Origin: a virus
Direction: 5' to 3' (one strand)
Length of the DNA stretch: 30,667 nt
IMG/VR virus record: IMGVR_UViG_3300035698_013511
Span: 1 to 30,667 of that record
Part shown: piece by piece, positions 1-6,825 of the stretch
Layout of the letters: each line of letters opens with the position of its first letter
Position numbering within the stretch: position 1 is the first letter of the stretch
Notes under the pieces: generated by a model
Database searches by the model: none
The model's input: the letters and a program-made list of their open reading frames with translations, nothing else
What the model was told of the DNA's origin: nothing
Made by a program: the position numbers and the translations under genes

Positions 1-159
1 ATTATAGCCGCTCGTAAACAAGCTTGTAGATGGGGTGCAGATGCTATTATAATTATTTATTCAGATTCTGATCAAAGTAGTGATTATAATCTTTTTTCAG
101 GATCTTCTATTAATAAAACAAAGCAACATCGCATTGTTGCAATTAAGTTTATTCATTAA
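1..159 (+). CDS. C-terminal end of an unidentified protein (partial)
   Basis: The first 52 codons of the window are open in frame 1 and end at TAA 157-159, so this is the tail of a gene that starts upstream. The visible part contains a WGADAIIIIY stretch followed by a Ser/Asp-rich segment and a final beta-like IVAIKFIH. An alpha helix followed by GADAII is common at the C-terminus of small heavy-metal-binding/YbjQ-like or lipoprotein-type domains, but the fragment is too short to assign. It is separated by about 105 bp of very AT-rich DNA from the next gene, which has its own ribosome site. Confidence 0.6.
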   Translation: MIAARKQACRWGADAIIIIYSDSDQSSDYNLFSGSSINKTKQHRIVAIKFIH

Positions 160-190
160 GGTCATAATAGGTTTTTAAAAAATTAAAATA

Positions 191-324
191 TGTTATAATT
201 ATATAAAAATTAGGTATTTATATTATAATTATGGTTGCGTAAAACATTTAATAAAAGGAGAAATTATGCGCATTTCATTAACAATTTTAATAGCTGTATT
301 TTGTTTAGTTTTTGCACTAGCAGC
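191..324 (+). repeat. Export cassette copy 1 (upstream region, RBS and signal-peptide codons)
   Basis: About 75 bp of upstream DNA plus the first 59 nt of the following gene are repeated at 1667-1798. The coding part is identical at every base, including silent sites. The upstream part differs by a few substitutions and a 2-bp indel. It contains TATAAT boxes at 194-199 and 224-229 (no convincing -35 box) and the ribosome site AAAAGGAG at 253-260. It probably supplies transcription, translation and export signals to the gene at 266. Confidence 0.85.
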
Positions 325-1630
325 AGTCGGTCAATACTTCCTACCCGCTATGGACGCGGCCGTTGATGTAACTGAAGCATTCCTTAAAAGTATAACAGCT
401 GCTTTTGGTGATCCTGTTGATCAATCTTTAATGCATGCGACTAAGCTTGTATTACATAAAGAAAAGATTGCTGCTGTTGGAAAAGAAGCAACTGAACTCG
501 GAAAAAGATATGATGTCTTAGCGAGGATAAAGATTCCTCTTACAACAGAAGAACAAGAAAACCTCAATAAAATTATGGGGCGTTTCCAACAGATTATGCC
601 GAGTGTTATTAAAAGTGTTGATGACGCTGGTAAAGCGACTGCAATATATACTGGATTAATTAAAGAGCAAATAGAGTTGGATCAGTTAGTAGTAATCAAA
701 AAAGAAGAAGAAATGCTTTTTGATTTAGCTAAAGCATGGGCAAATGCTGTTGAAGAACGAGATAATGCAATTAAACAAGAAGGTAAATTAAGAGCACAAC
801 ACCAGTCATTTTTATCAATGTCTAGAAAAGAACGTCACGAAAAAATAAAACAAGTTAAACAATCGATTGAATCATTAAAAAGGTTACAGGATGCCTCGCA
901 AAGTTTGGAAGAACAGAAACAATTGTTAGAAGCAATAGTATCGCAAGATAAAAAATTAGCTTTTTATAATAGAGTATTAGCGGGCTCTTATGATTTCCTT
1001 AATGCTATACTAGACCAACGTGTGTCAAAGCAACTCGCCAAGGAAAAAGAGTCTCTGGATAAGGTAACAGCAGCATTTAACGTCCTTACTGTGGCAAGGA
1101 GAAACTCCCTAACTGATATAAAAACGAGTAGGGATCTCATTTATTCCGAGACAACAGCTACCGATGAACAACGTGATTCTCTTATAGTTGAAACGCAAGC
1201 CGAGATAGATGCTATCGAGGCCACTGGTAAATACACTTCTAATCTGACTGGTTTGAAGATCAAACTAGAGTCGTTGAAGCACGGGATGAGTAACCACGTA
1301 GGCTGGCTCGAAAACCAGACAGCTGGTTTACAAACTAGCACTGCCGAAGCCAAGAAGTATACAGAACAGTTAGACGAGATGGTTTCTACGCTTTCTGCTA
1401 TATTTCCAAATTTAGTTGCTAATGAAAAAGTTCAAGCGACTATGAATGAAGGTGTCCGTGATGCAATTATCTTATACCAAGAAGAAGAAAAAGCAATAAA
1501 GGCAGTGGCAGATGCTGTTGCTGTTGTAGATAGTACTCCACCAGAGTGGCTTGAGAACCTTCAGAATGTTTTTGATCTTGAACCAGTACTGAATAAAGAG
1601 CTGGGAAGGGAAATGTATTACAGGGTATAG
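266..1630 (+). CDS. Exported, mostly helical protein of unknown function
   Basis: A 454-residue protein with a clear N-terminal signal peptide: MRIS, a hydrophobic core of about 15 residues, then ALAAVG, with probable cleavage around residues 19-22. The rest is rich in Glu, Lys, Gln, Ala and Leu with heptad-like runs (about residues 130-290 and 320-385), so long helices or coiled coils outside the cytoplasm are likely. No known domain was recognised. The ATG lies 5 nt after AAAAGGAG. Codon choice around 1000-1400 is richer in C-ending and G/C-rich codons than neighbouring phage genes, suggesting a different origin. The first 59 coding bases equal those of the gene at 1740. The role is unknown; an envelope function such as altering phage entry or host fitness is only a guess. 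Confidence 0.75.
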   Translation: MRISLTILIAVFCLVFALAAVGQYFLPAMDAAVDVTEAFLKSITAAFGDPVDQSLMHATKLVLHKEKIAAVGKEATELGKRYDVLARIKIPLTTEEQENLNKIMGRFQQIMPSVIKSVDDAGKATAIYTGLIKEQIELDQLVVIKKEEEMLFDLAKAWANAVEERDNAIKQEGKLRAQHQSFLSMSRKERHEKIKQVKQSIESLKRLQDASQSLEEQKQLLEAIVSQDKKLAFYNRVLAGSYDFLNAILDQRVSKQLAKEKESLDKVTAAFNVLTVARRNSLTDIKTSRDLIYSETTATDEQRDSLIVETQAEIDAIEATGKYTSNLTGLKIKLESLKHGMSNHVGWLENQTAGLQTSTAEAKKYTEQLDEMVSTLSAIFPNLVANEKVQATMNEGVRDAIILYQEEEKAIKAVADAVAVVDSTPPEWLENLQNVFDLEPVLNKELGREMYYRV

Positions 1631-1646
1631 GTTCTGTCCTTTATAT

Positions 1647-1679
1647 TTATAAATATGTTATAAATATGTTATAATTATA
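1647..1679 (+). promoter_or_regulatory. Tandem 11-bp repeats with TATAAATA/TATAAT boxes
   Basis: TTATAAATATG occurs twice in direct tandem (1647-1657, 1658-1668) and is followed by a third diverged unit TTATAATTATA (1669-1679). Each of the first two units contains TATAAATA, which matches the T4 late-promoter consensus. The third contains a TATAAT box at 1670-1675. The run lies 60-90 bp before the ATG at 1740. It may be a promoter or the binding site of a regulator. The functional reading is inference, because such words also arise by chance in AT-rich DNA. Confidence 0.4.
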
Positions 1680-1798
1680 TAAAATTTAGGTATTTATATT
1701 GATTATAGTTGCGTAAAACATTTAATAAAAGGAGAACTTATGCGCATTTCATTAACAATTTTAATAGCTGTATTTTGTTTAGTTTTTGCACTAGCAGC
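1667..1798 (+). repeat. Export cassette copy 2 (upstream region, RBS and signal-peptide codons)
   Basis: Second copy of the 191-324 element. It comprises 73 bp of upstream DNA with the same order of motifs, the conserved words GTTGCGTAAAACATTTAAT and AAAAGGAG, then 59 identical coding bases starting at ATG 1740. After those bases the two genes diverge completely, so the unit that was copied or gene-converted is a promoter-RBS-signal-peptide module and not a gene. Confidence 0.85.
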
Positions 1799-2246
1799 TG
1801 TTGGGACTGCTCAAGAGGCTGATCCAATTAAGTTTTCAGTTCTTGCTGGGGCGACTACTCCATTAACTCCTGGTGATGCTGATTTCGGAGATAACATAGG
1901 TTATCGCGCAGGGGGAATGGTTACTTTTTCAATGTATTTGAGTATGATGGGTACTTATGACTATTTAAAAGTATCTGATGATTTTAGTACAAAGAAAATA
2001 TCTTTATACGGAGTATTTACTCTTATGGAGATTTGGAAGGTTAAGTTGAGTGGTCTTGCGGGCGTTGAACTAGATGCAAAATCATACAGTGATTTTGATT
2101 ACAGTGGTTTTAGTTGGGGGGCTGTGGGTAGATTACCTATTGTTTCATGTGCTGATGTATATGCATTAGCTACAGCAACAACTACGCGTGATGCAGAAGT
2201 GTTTGGTGATATGACCTTGAGCGCTGGTTTAATTTATAATTTTTAA
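1740..2246 (+). CDS. Probable outer-membrane beta-barrel protein
   Basis: A 168-residue protein. It has the same signal peptide as the gene at 266, here followed by a good cleavage context (GTAQ, cut near residue 24). The mature part of about 144 residues alternates hydrophobic and polar residues in short strands rich in Gly, Tyr, Phe and Ser, and ends in IYNF. A C-terminal Phe preceded by alternating aromatics is the usual outer-membrane insertion signal of Gram-negative barrels. The size fits an 8-stranded barrel. Known phage-encoded small outer-membrane proteins (for example Lom-like proteins) alter host surface or exclude other phages; that role here is inference. A strong terminator follows. 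Confidence 0.7.
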   Translation: MRISLTILIAVFCLVFALAAVGTAQEADPIKFSVLAGATTPLTPGDADFGDNIGYRAGGMVTFSMYLSMMGTYDYLKVSDDFSTKKISLYGVFTLMEIWKVKLSGLAGVELDAKSYSDFDYSGFSWGAVGRLPIVSCADVYALATATTTRDAEVFGDMTLSAGLIYNF

Positions 2247-2267
2247 ATTGTGAGTTATTCTTTTTAC

Positions 2268-2295
2268 AAAAAGGGTCTCTTTAGGGACCCTTTTT
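2268..2295 (+). terminator. Rho-independent terminator after the export module
   Basis: A perfect 10-bp stem, AAAAAGGGTC (2268-2277) with GACCCTTTTT (2286-2295), encloses an 8-nt loop. The 3' arm itself supplies the T-run. The A-rich 5' arm makes the structure partly bidirectional. It separates the exported-protein genes from the metabolic gene run. Confidence 0.9.
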
Positions 2296-2328
2296 ATATT
2301 AATGTAGTAATTAGCGCTATTTATTGTA

Positions 2329-2334
2329 TATAAT
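2329..2334 (+). promoter_or_regulatory. Possible -10 box for the metabolic gene run
   Basis: TATAAT stands 28 bp before the ATG at 2362, just after the terminator at 2268-2295, where a new transcript would be expected to start. The upstream DNA has no good TTGACA match. Overlapping TATAAT-like words occur in the same AT-rich stretch, so the exact position is uncertain. Confidence 0.4.
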
Positions 2335-2361
2335 TATATAATTATATTTAAAGGTAATATT

Positions 2362-3036
2362 ATGAATGAAAGTGAATACAAAGCACAAGTAGCTGTAGGT
2401 ACTATTGATTATTTACAAGTAGCACAACAAACAATATTTAAAAAAGTATTAGCACGGATTATCGAAGATGTTAGTATTGGCACATCTAAAGGTATTAATA
2501 CTTGGTGTGCTGTAGCTTTAAATCCACGCACGGATATAAGGACATTGACACGTATGATAATCGATAGGGATATTCCCGATGATATTGTAGTTCTTTGTGC
2601 GTGTCATCCTTCTATAACAATTCCTATATTAAATAAATGGTTAGAAAGAGAAACTATTAGTGAAATTGTAGGCGTTCGGAAAAGGCTCTGGTGTTTACAA
2701 GCAGCAGCAGGTGTTTTGGAAGGTAATCGTATTGATATTGCAGTTTTTCCATCACCTTCAGTATTGCCTCCGCCTTATACCCCATATCCATCTGTCCCTA
2801 CAGTGACTTGGTATTCTAATGAACATTTTAATCTTCTTTCAGGTAGTGTGGTAAAAGATATTAATTATGTTGATATTAAACAATCAACTTGTTGTACACC
2901 AGTTCCGAAAATAGACGCAGACCCTGGGGATGTAATTGAACCTATTATTTATAAGTATTCATTAGATAATGTTAATTATGATAATGATATATTTGATATA
3001 ATAACTTCAGACTTTTCACAATTTATGGAACATTGA
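2362..3036 (+). CDS. HEAT/LRV-like repeat protein, unknown function
   Basis: A 224-residue protein. Its N-terminal half (about residues 1-115) is helical, with a repeated pattern in which a helix is followed by NP or HP, then a turn, an LxxM/LxxW helix and a D-rich loop (for example ALNPRTDIRTLTRMI and ACHPSITIPIL). This resembles leucine-rich-variant or HEAT-like repeats. The same layout, and a similar start (xQVAVGT versus IQIALGT), occurs in the protein at 5572, so the two are probably distant paralogs. The C-terminal half is Pro/Tyr-rich then acidic, and not recognised. The ribosome site AAAGG is at 2350-2354. The next gene starts directly after its TGA. Confidence 0.65.
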   Translation: MNESEYKAQVAVGTIDYLQVAQQTIFKKVLARIIEDVSIGTSKGINTWCAVALNPRTDIRTLTRMIIDRDIPDDIVVLCACHPSITIPILNKWLERETISEIVGVRKRLWCLQAAAGVLEGNRIDIAVFPSPSVLPPPYTPYPSVPTVTWYSNEHFNLLSGSVVKDINYVDIKQSTCCTPVPKIDADPGDVIEPIIYKYSLDNVNYDNDIFDIITSDFSQFMEH

Positions 3037-3348
3037 ATGGAAGAAAAAAAGAAAAAAGAAAAGACTTTTAAAAGTACTTTAAGAGATAGATTAAATAAAC
3101 TTGTTGGTGATGATGTACAAGTAGAAATAGTTACTGAGAAAGAAACTGTTTCAGGTAGAATTAGCGAAGTAGGAAAAGATTTTGTAGGAATTGTTCGTGT
3201 TATAGAAGAAGAAGAGATTCGAAAAAATATAGATCAAAATAATAAAGAAGAAGAACAAAAAATAATTTTAATATTAGAGCTTGAAATTTTAATAAGATTG
3301 CAGGATATTATATCTATATCAAGGATATTAAGATCAAGTTATCGTTAG
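3037..3348 (+). CDS. Small Sm-like protein (tentative)
   Basis: A 103-residue protein with a very basic start (MEEKKKKEK). The pattern LxxLVGDDVQVEIVTEKETVSG is followed by a second strand (DFVGIVRV), an acidic insert and a final hydrophobic segment ending in IISI. A helix followed by strands with a VxVxT...VxGxIxxVxxDFVxI pattern resembles Sm/Hfq-fold and DUF2642-like proteins. An RNA or protein scaffold role would follow from that fold, but the match is by eye only. The ATG directly follows the upstream TGA, so translation is probably coupled. The stop lies 10 bp before queE. Confidence 0.5.
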   Translation: MEEKKKKEKTFKSTLRDRLNKLVGDDVQVEIVTEKETVSGRISEVGKDFVGIVRVIEEEEIRKNIDQNNKEEEQKIILILELEILIRLQDIISISRILRSSYR

Positions 3349-3358
3349 AAAGGTCCAG

Positions 3359-4195
3359 ATGAATTATACCCTCGAAGATCGTAAGGAAATGCGCGGTATA
3401 TTAAAAAGTTCTAATACACATTTAAAAGTTTCAGAAATTTTCACTACTATACAAGGGGAAGGCCCAAGTACTGGAATTCCTGTAGTTTTTGTGCGATTGT
3501 CTTTATGTAATCTTAGGTGCAGTTGGTGTGATACCCCTTATACATGGAACTGGGAAGGTACTAATTTTAAACATGATACCAAAGATTATGAGCAATCTAA
3601 ATATGATCCTCGTAAAGAAATAATTTTAATGACTCCATCAGAGATATATCATAAAGTACAAGAGCTTGCGGGGTATAATGTAGATCGAGTTATTTTGACA
3701 GGAGGTGAGCCTCTTGTACAACAGAATAATCCTGCGTTTATAGAAATGTTAGATATTTTTGTAAATGATCTTATGCTTAAAGTTGAAGTAGAGACAAATG
3801 GGACTTTAATCCCTACTGAAAATGTTTATAATTATATTACACAATTTAATGTATCACCAAAACTTGAAAATAGTGGTAATATATTACAGATGCGCAGACG
3901 ATCAGAAGCGTACCGATTTTTTGTAAGTAAGGTCCAGGAATTTCAAGACGATTTATATCGAGATGTCTTTTTTAAGTTTGTGGTTGCACATAAGGATGAT
4001 ATTATTGAAATTGAAGAATTAATCAAGGATTATAGTATTCCTAGGTATAGTGTTTTACTTATGCCTGAAGGACGTACTGATGAAGAGACGCGCGCACGTT
4101 CTCAAGAAATAGTGAAGATTTGTATAGAAAAAGGTTATCGTTTTTGTAATCGCCTCCAAGTATGGATTTGGGATGGTGCATTGAGAGGAGTATAG
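3359..4195 (+). CDS. queE: QueE: 7-carboxy-7-deazaguanine synthase (radical SAM)
   Basis: A 278-residue radical-SAM enzyme that converts 6-carboxy-5,6,7,8-tetrahydropterin to 7-carboxy-7-deazaguanine (CDG), the branch point of queuosine, archaeosine and deazaguanine-DNA synthesis. The [4Fe-4S] motif C-x3-C-x2-C is C50-NLR-C54-SW-C57, preceded by the QueE signature TIQGEGPSTGIPVVFVRL and followed by DTPYTW. The SAM-binding GGEP is at 115-118, and VEVETNGT is also typical. ATG 3359 has AAAGG just upstream. The length is slightly above bacterial QueE. In phages this gene usually feeds base modification of phage DNA; the DpdA-like gene 1.9 kb downstream supports that here. QueC, QueD and FolE are not in the window and may be elsewhere or supplied by the host. 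Confidence 0.92.
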   Translation: MNYTLEDRKEMRGILKSSNTHLKVSEIFTTIQGEGPSTGIPVVFVRLSLCNLRCSWCDTPYTWNWEGTNFKHDTKDYEQSKYDPRKEIILMTPSEIYHKVQELAGYNVDRVILTGGEPLVQQNNPAFIEMLDIFVNDLMLKVEVETNGTLIPTENVYNYITQFNVSPKLENSGNILQMRRRSEAYRFFVSKVQEFQDDLYRDVFFKFVVAHKDDIIEIEELIKDYSIPRYSVLLMPEGRTDEETRARSQEIVKICIEKGYRFCNRLQVWIWDGALRGV

Positions 4196-4199
4196 AAAA

Positions 4200-5591
4200 T
4201 TGACAACAGAGAATTGGAGTACAGGAGAGTATCCAGATAATGGGGAGTGTCACGAGGTGTGTGCAGATCCGTTTCAGTATAATTCATCTGAAGGGGCTAT
4301 TGTTTATTTTTCTCTTACAGAATACCCAAAGGCTAAAAAAGTTAGAGAACGGTTTGATCCTGATCGACTTCTTTCTGAAACTAAAGTTGCAGAGTTTGAG
4401 TATTTCCGTGCGATGTATCCTAGTATGGATTTACATTTATTTTTTGGTTGTTCACCTATTGTACATAGTCAATTTTATAGATTTATAGAACATAATATCC
4501 GTGCACATGTTCTTCATCAGTTATCCGTTCATAAAGAAATAGGCCTTTATGCTTTTGATGGTACAGCAGCATTATCTCCTTTAAAAGTATCTCATGATAA
4601 GAAAGTTCTTGTACCTACTACTGGAAAATTTGTAGTTGTTTTAGAAGATTCTTCAGAATTAGTTATAGAAATAACAAAAGAGTCTTCTGGAGTTACTTGG
4701 GTTGTTTATTGTAAAGATTCTGTACAATTTTCTGTGTTTGATAAAATATATAGAGAGGCTGTACTTAAATATAATCAGTATACTGGGAAAGTATTTGATC
4801 AAGAAGGCAATTTTTTAGAATTGACTGATATATCGTTTGATGATATTTATCTTGCGGAAGATATTAGAAAAGAAGTAAAAATTAATATTATTGATTATAT
4901 TGATCCTAAAGCACTTGAGATGAAAAAGAAGAACGGTCTCCCAACAAAACGGGGGGTTATCTTTGTTGGGGAACCGGGGACTGGGAAGACCTTTTTGTCT
5001 CGTGTATTGGCTAATACATTAAATACTACTTTTATGCTAGTTACTAATATGGATCGCCCTTCAGATATGGATGGTGTGTTTGATTTTATGAAACAGTTTG
5101 ATAGGGCTATAATATTGTTTGAGGATATTGATGTTTATGTACGCGATAGAGAATTGGAAGGATCTTTATTATCATCGTTACTTAATCACTTAGATGGGAT
5201 TGAGTCTAATAATCATTTGGTAGTAATATGTACTACAAATAAAGTAAATACTCTTGATAAAGCTTTGAGTGATCGTCCGGGAAGAGTTGATCGTATTCTA
5301 ACGTTTGATGCACCTAATACGAGTCTTAAGATTGAAATGTTAAAAGGGTTTTGTAAGGGGAAAAAATGTGATACTGTAAATTTTGAGGATATTGTATCAC
5401 AGATACCTGTTAATTATACAGGGGCGCATCTTAAAGAATTATATATTACTGCGTGTACTACTGCAATAGCCCAAGATTCTATTGATTCTGATGGGATTGT
5501 TGAATTGTGCTCAGAATATTTTTCTGGGGGTATTAAAGTTATGAAAAATCGAAAAGAGAATAAGGTAGGTTTTGACCAAAAAAGAACTTAA
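4200..5591 (+). CDS. AAA+ ATPase with an unrecognised N-terminal domain
   Basis: A 463-residue protein that starts at TTG 4200, 9 nt after a strong AGAGGAG site. The C-terminal half is a complete AAA+ module: Walker A GEPGTGKT (257-264), Walker B IILFEDID (304-311), sensor-1 CTTN (344-347) and the arginine-bearing RPGRVDR (359-365), followed by the small helical lid. This order and the RPGR..R motif resemble the FtsH/Cdc48/BCS1 classical clade. The first 230 residues are not recognised and may choose the substrate. There is no membrane segment or protease motif, so it is probably a cytoplasmic remodelling ATPase. Its place between queE and the DpdA-like gene is suggestive, but no link to base modification can be shown. 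Confidence 0.85.
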   Translation: MTTENWSTGEYPDNGECHEVCADPFQYNSSEGAIVYFSLTEYPKAKKVRERFDPDRLLSETKVAEFEYFRAMYPSMDLHLFFGCSPIVHSQFYRFIEHNIRAHVLHQLSVHKEIGLYAFDGTAALSPLKVSHDKKVLVPTTGKFVVVLEDSSELVIEITKESSGVTWVVYCKDSVQFSVFDKIYREAVLKYNQYTGKVFDQEGNFLELTDISFDDIYLAEDIRKEVKINIIDYIDPKALEMKKKNGLPTKRGVIFVGEPGTGKTFLSRVLANTLNTTFMLVTNMDRPSDMDGVFDFMKQFDRAIILFEDIDVYVRDRELEGSLLSSLLNHLDGIESNNHLVVICTTNKVNTLDKALSDRPGRVDRILTFDAPNTSLKIEMLKGFCKGKKCDTVNFEDIVSQIPVNYTGAHLKELYITACTTAIAQDSIDSDGIVELCSEYFSGGIKVMKNRKENKVGFDQKRT

Positions 5592-5943
5592 TATCCAAAT
5601 AGCTTTAGGTACTATGATTACTGAGCCTAGTAAGATAGCTAAAATTATAAAGAGTTCTGATGATCCTGCAGTAATTAAGTGGGCAGCGCGTCATGAGAAG
5701 ATGCGTGTTCGTGAAGCTGCTGCTAAACACCCTAATTTATCACCTGTAGAACTTATTCGTATGCACATTACTGATCGTTCAGTAGTAGTTCAACGAGAAT
5801 TAGATCGTGTTGTAATGCACCGCCTTTTTGAACTGTTAGATATTTTAAAATTTATAGAAGATTATCCCCAATTTAATATTGTTTTTAAAGATGAAGAAAT
5901 TACCACCGAATACCACTCAGGTGCCATTAGCGAACAAGTGTGA
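5572..5943 (+). CDS. Small HEAT/LRV-like repeat protein
   Basis: A 123-residue protein from TTG 5572, overlapping the ATPase gene by 20 bp. AAGGTAGG stands just upstream, with AAGG 6 nt from the TTG. Two or three short helical repeats are visible, with a pattern of paired helices around HPN/HEK turns: VIKWAARHEKMRVREAAA, then KHPNLSPVELIRMH and a D-rich loop. This is the style of leucine-rich-variant or HEAT-like repeats. It resembles the N-terminal half of the protein at 2362. No catalytic motif is seen; a protein-interaction role is the likely class of function. Confidence 0.6.
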   Translation: MTKKELNIQIALGTMITEPSKIAKIIKSSDDPAVIKWAARHEKMRVREAAAKHPNLSPVELIRMHITDRSVVVQRELDRVVMHRLFELLDILKFIEDYPQFNIVFKDEEITTEYHSGAISEQV

Positions 5944-6112
5944 TGTATGCAGAGAAAAGTTAGCGGGTTATTATAATGCTACTTGGTATATTCATATATG
6001 TTCGATTAAGTGTTATGAAAAATTTTTAGAAAATTATAATAGAGAAGTGGATGAGTTTACAATAGTGAAATTAAAGCCTGATAAATCAGATGGGGGCACT
6101 GATGATATGTAG
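5891..6112 (+). CDS. Small zinc-binding protein
   Basis: About 73 residues from ATG 5891 (an in-frame TTG at 5879 is an alternative start). It overlaps the preceding gene by about 50 bp in another frame. It carries CDVC, then after about 20 residues SIKCYEKF with a Cys six residues earlier (ICSIKC). Two Cys pairs, C-x2-C and C-x3-C, suggest a single zinc ribbon of the TRASH/MYM-like style. The C-terminus is charged. Function is unknown; such small zinc proteins often bind DNA or protein. It overlaps the start region of the DpdA-like gene. Confidence 0.6.
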   Translation: MKKLPPNTTQVPLANKCDVCREKLAGYYNATWYIHICSIKCYEKFLENYNREVDEFTIVKLKPDKSDGGTDDM

Positions 6113-6824
6113 TGTTGAACTTCCTGTACCTTATTTAGAATATTCTACTTGTTTTGATTATGATTTTGTTATAGCAAGTATTTGGATAGTAAACGAAGAG
6201 TATCGTGATTATTATCTTTATAAAAGATCAAAACGCTTTACAATTTTAGATAATGGGGCGTTTGAAATAGGCCATGCGATAGATGATGATCAGTATATTA
6301 AAATTGCTGCTGAATTACATCCTGATATAATTATATGTCCTGATGTTTTTAAGAATCAACCCGCAACAGGTAGCCGTGCAATTGCATTTATTGATAAATG
6401 GTTAGATAATCTTATACCTGGTATTGATCTTATGGGGGTATTACAAGGAAATTCTAGACGTTCTTTAATATCTATGTATAATACTTTATATAAACAACAT
6501 TGTAAATATATTGGCCTTCCTTATGCTACTGAAATCGATAGGTTTCAATTTTTGAAGGCTCATCCGGAAATTGAAAATGTGCACATTCTTGGATTACCTA
6601 ATCTTGCGGAGGCTCTTGCACTTTGTACCCTTCCTAATGTAGTTTCTATTGATTCTTCTCTTCCTGTAAAAATTACAAAAGATGAAATGTTGTTAGAAGA
6701 TAAATTTTATTCTGATTCGTATGTAGATATTCAAGATCATTCATTAACTACTTCGTTATTACAACATAACCTTGAAATATTTAGTGCAGTATGTAATAGA
6801 AAAACAAAGATTGTACGGAGGTAA
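6102..6824 (+). CDS. DpdA-like guanine transglycosylase (7-deazaguanine insertion into DNA)
   Basis: A 240-residue protein from ATG 6102 (GGGGG 5 nt upstream; in-frame ATG 6090 lacks a ribosome site). The motif order matches the TIM-barrel tRNA-guanine transglycosylase/DpdA superfamily. ILDNGAFE holds an Asp (D50) at the place of the TGT general Asp in DSGGFQ. CPDVF follows, then GVLQG (112-116) as in the TGT GIVQG, then HILGLPN as in GGLAVGE, and finally SIDSSLP (D184) at the place of the TGT nucleophile in DCVLPTR. It is much shorter than bacterial TGT and lacks its zinc site, as in phage DpdA forms. Known DpdA enzymes exchange guanine in DNA for a 7-deazaguanine base. QueE upstream could supply the precursor. 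The subfamily cannot be settled by eye. Confidence 0.7.
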   Translation: MICSVELPVPYLEYSTCFDYDFVIASIWIVNEEYRDYYLYKRSKRFTILDNGAFEIGHAIDDDQYIKIAAELHPDIIICPDVFKNQPATGSRAIAFIDKWLDNLIPGIDLMGVLQGNSRRSLISMYNTLYKQHCKYIGLPYATEIDRFQFLKAHPEIENVHILGLPNLAEALALCTLPNVVSIDSSLPVKITKDEMLLEDKFYSDSYVDIQDHSLTTSLLQHNLEIFSAVCNRKTKIVRR

Positions 6825-6825
6825 T

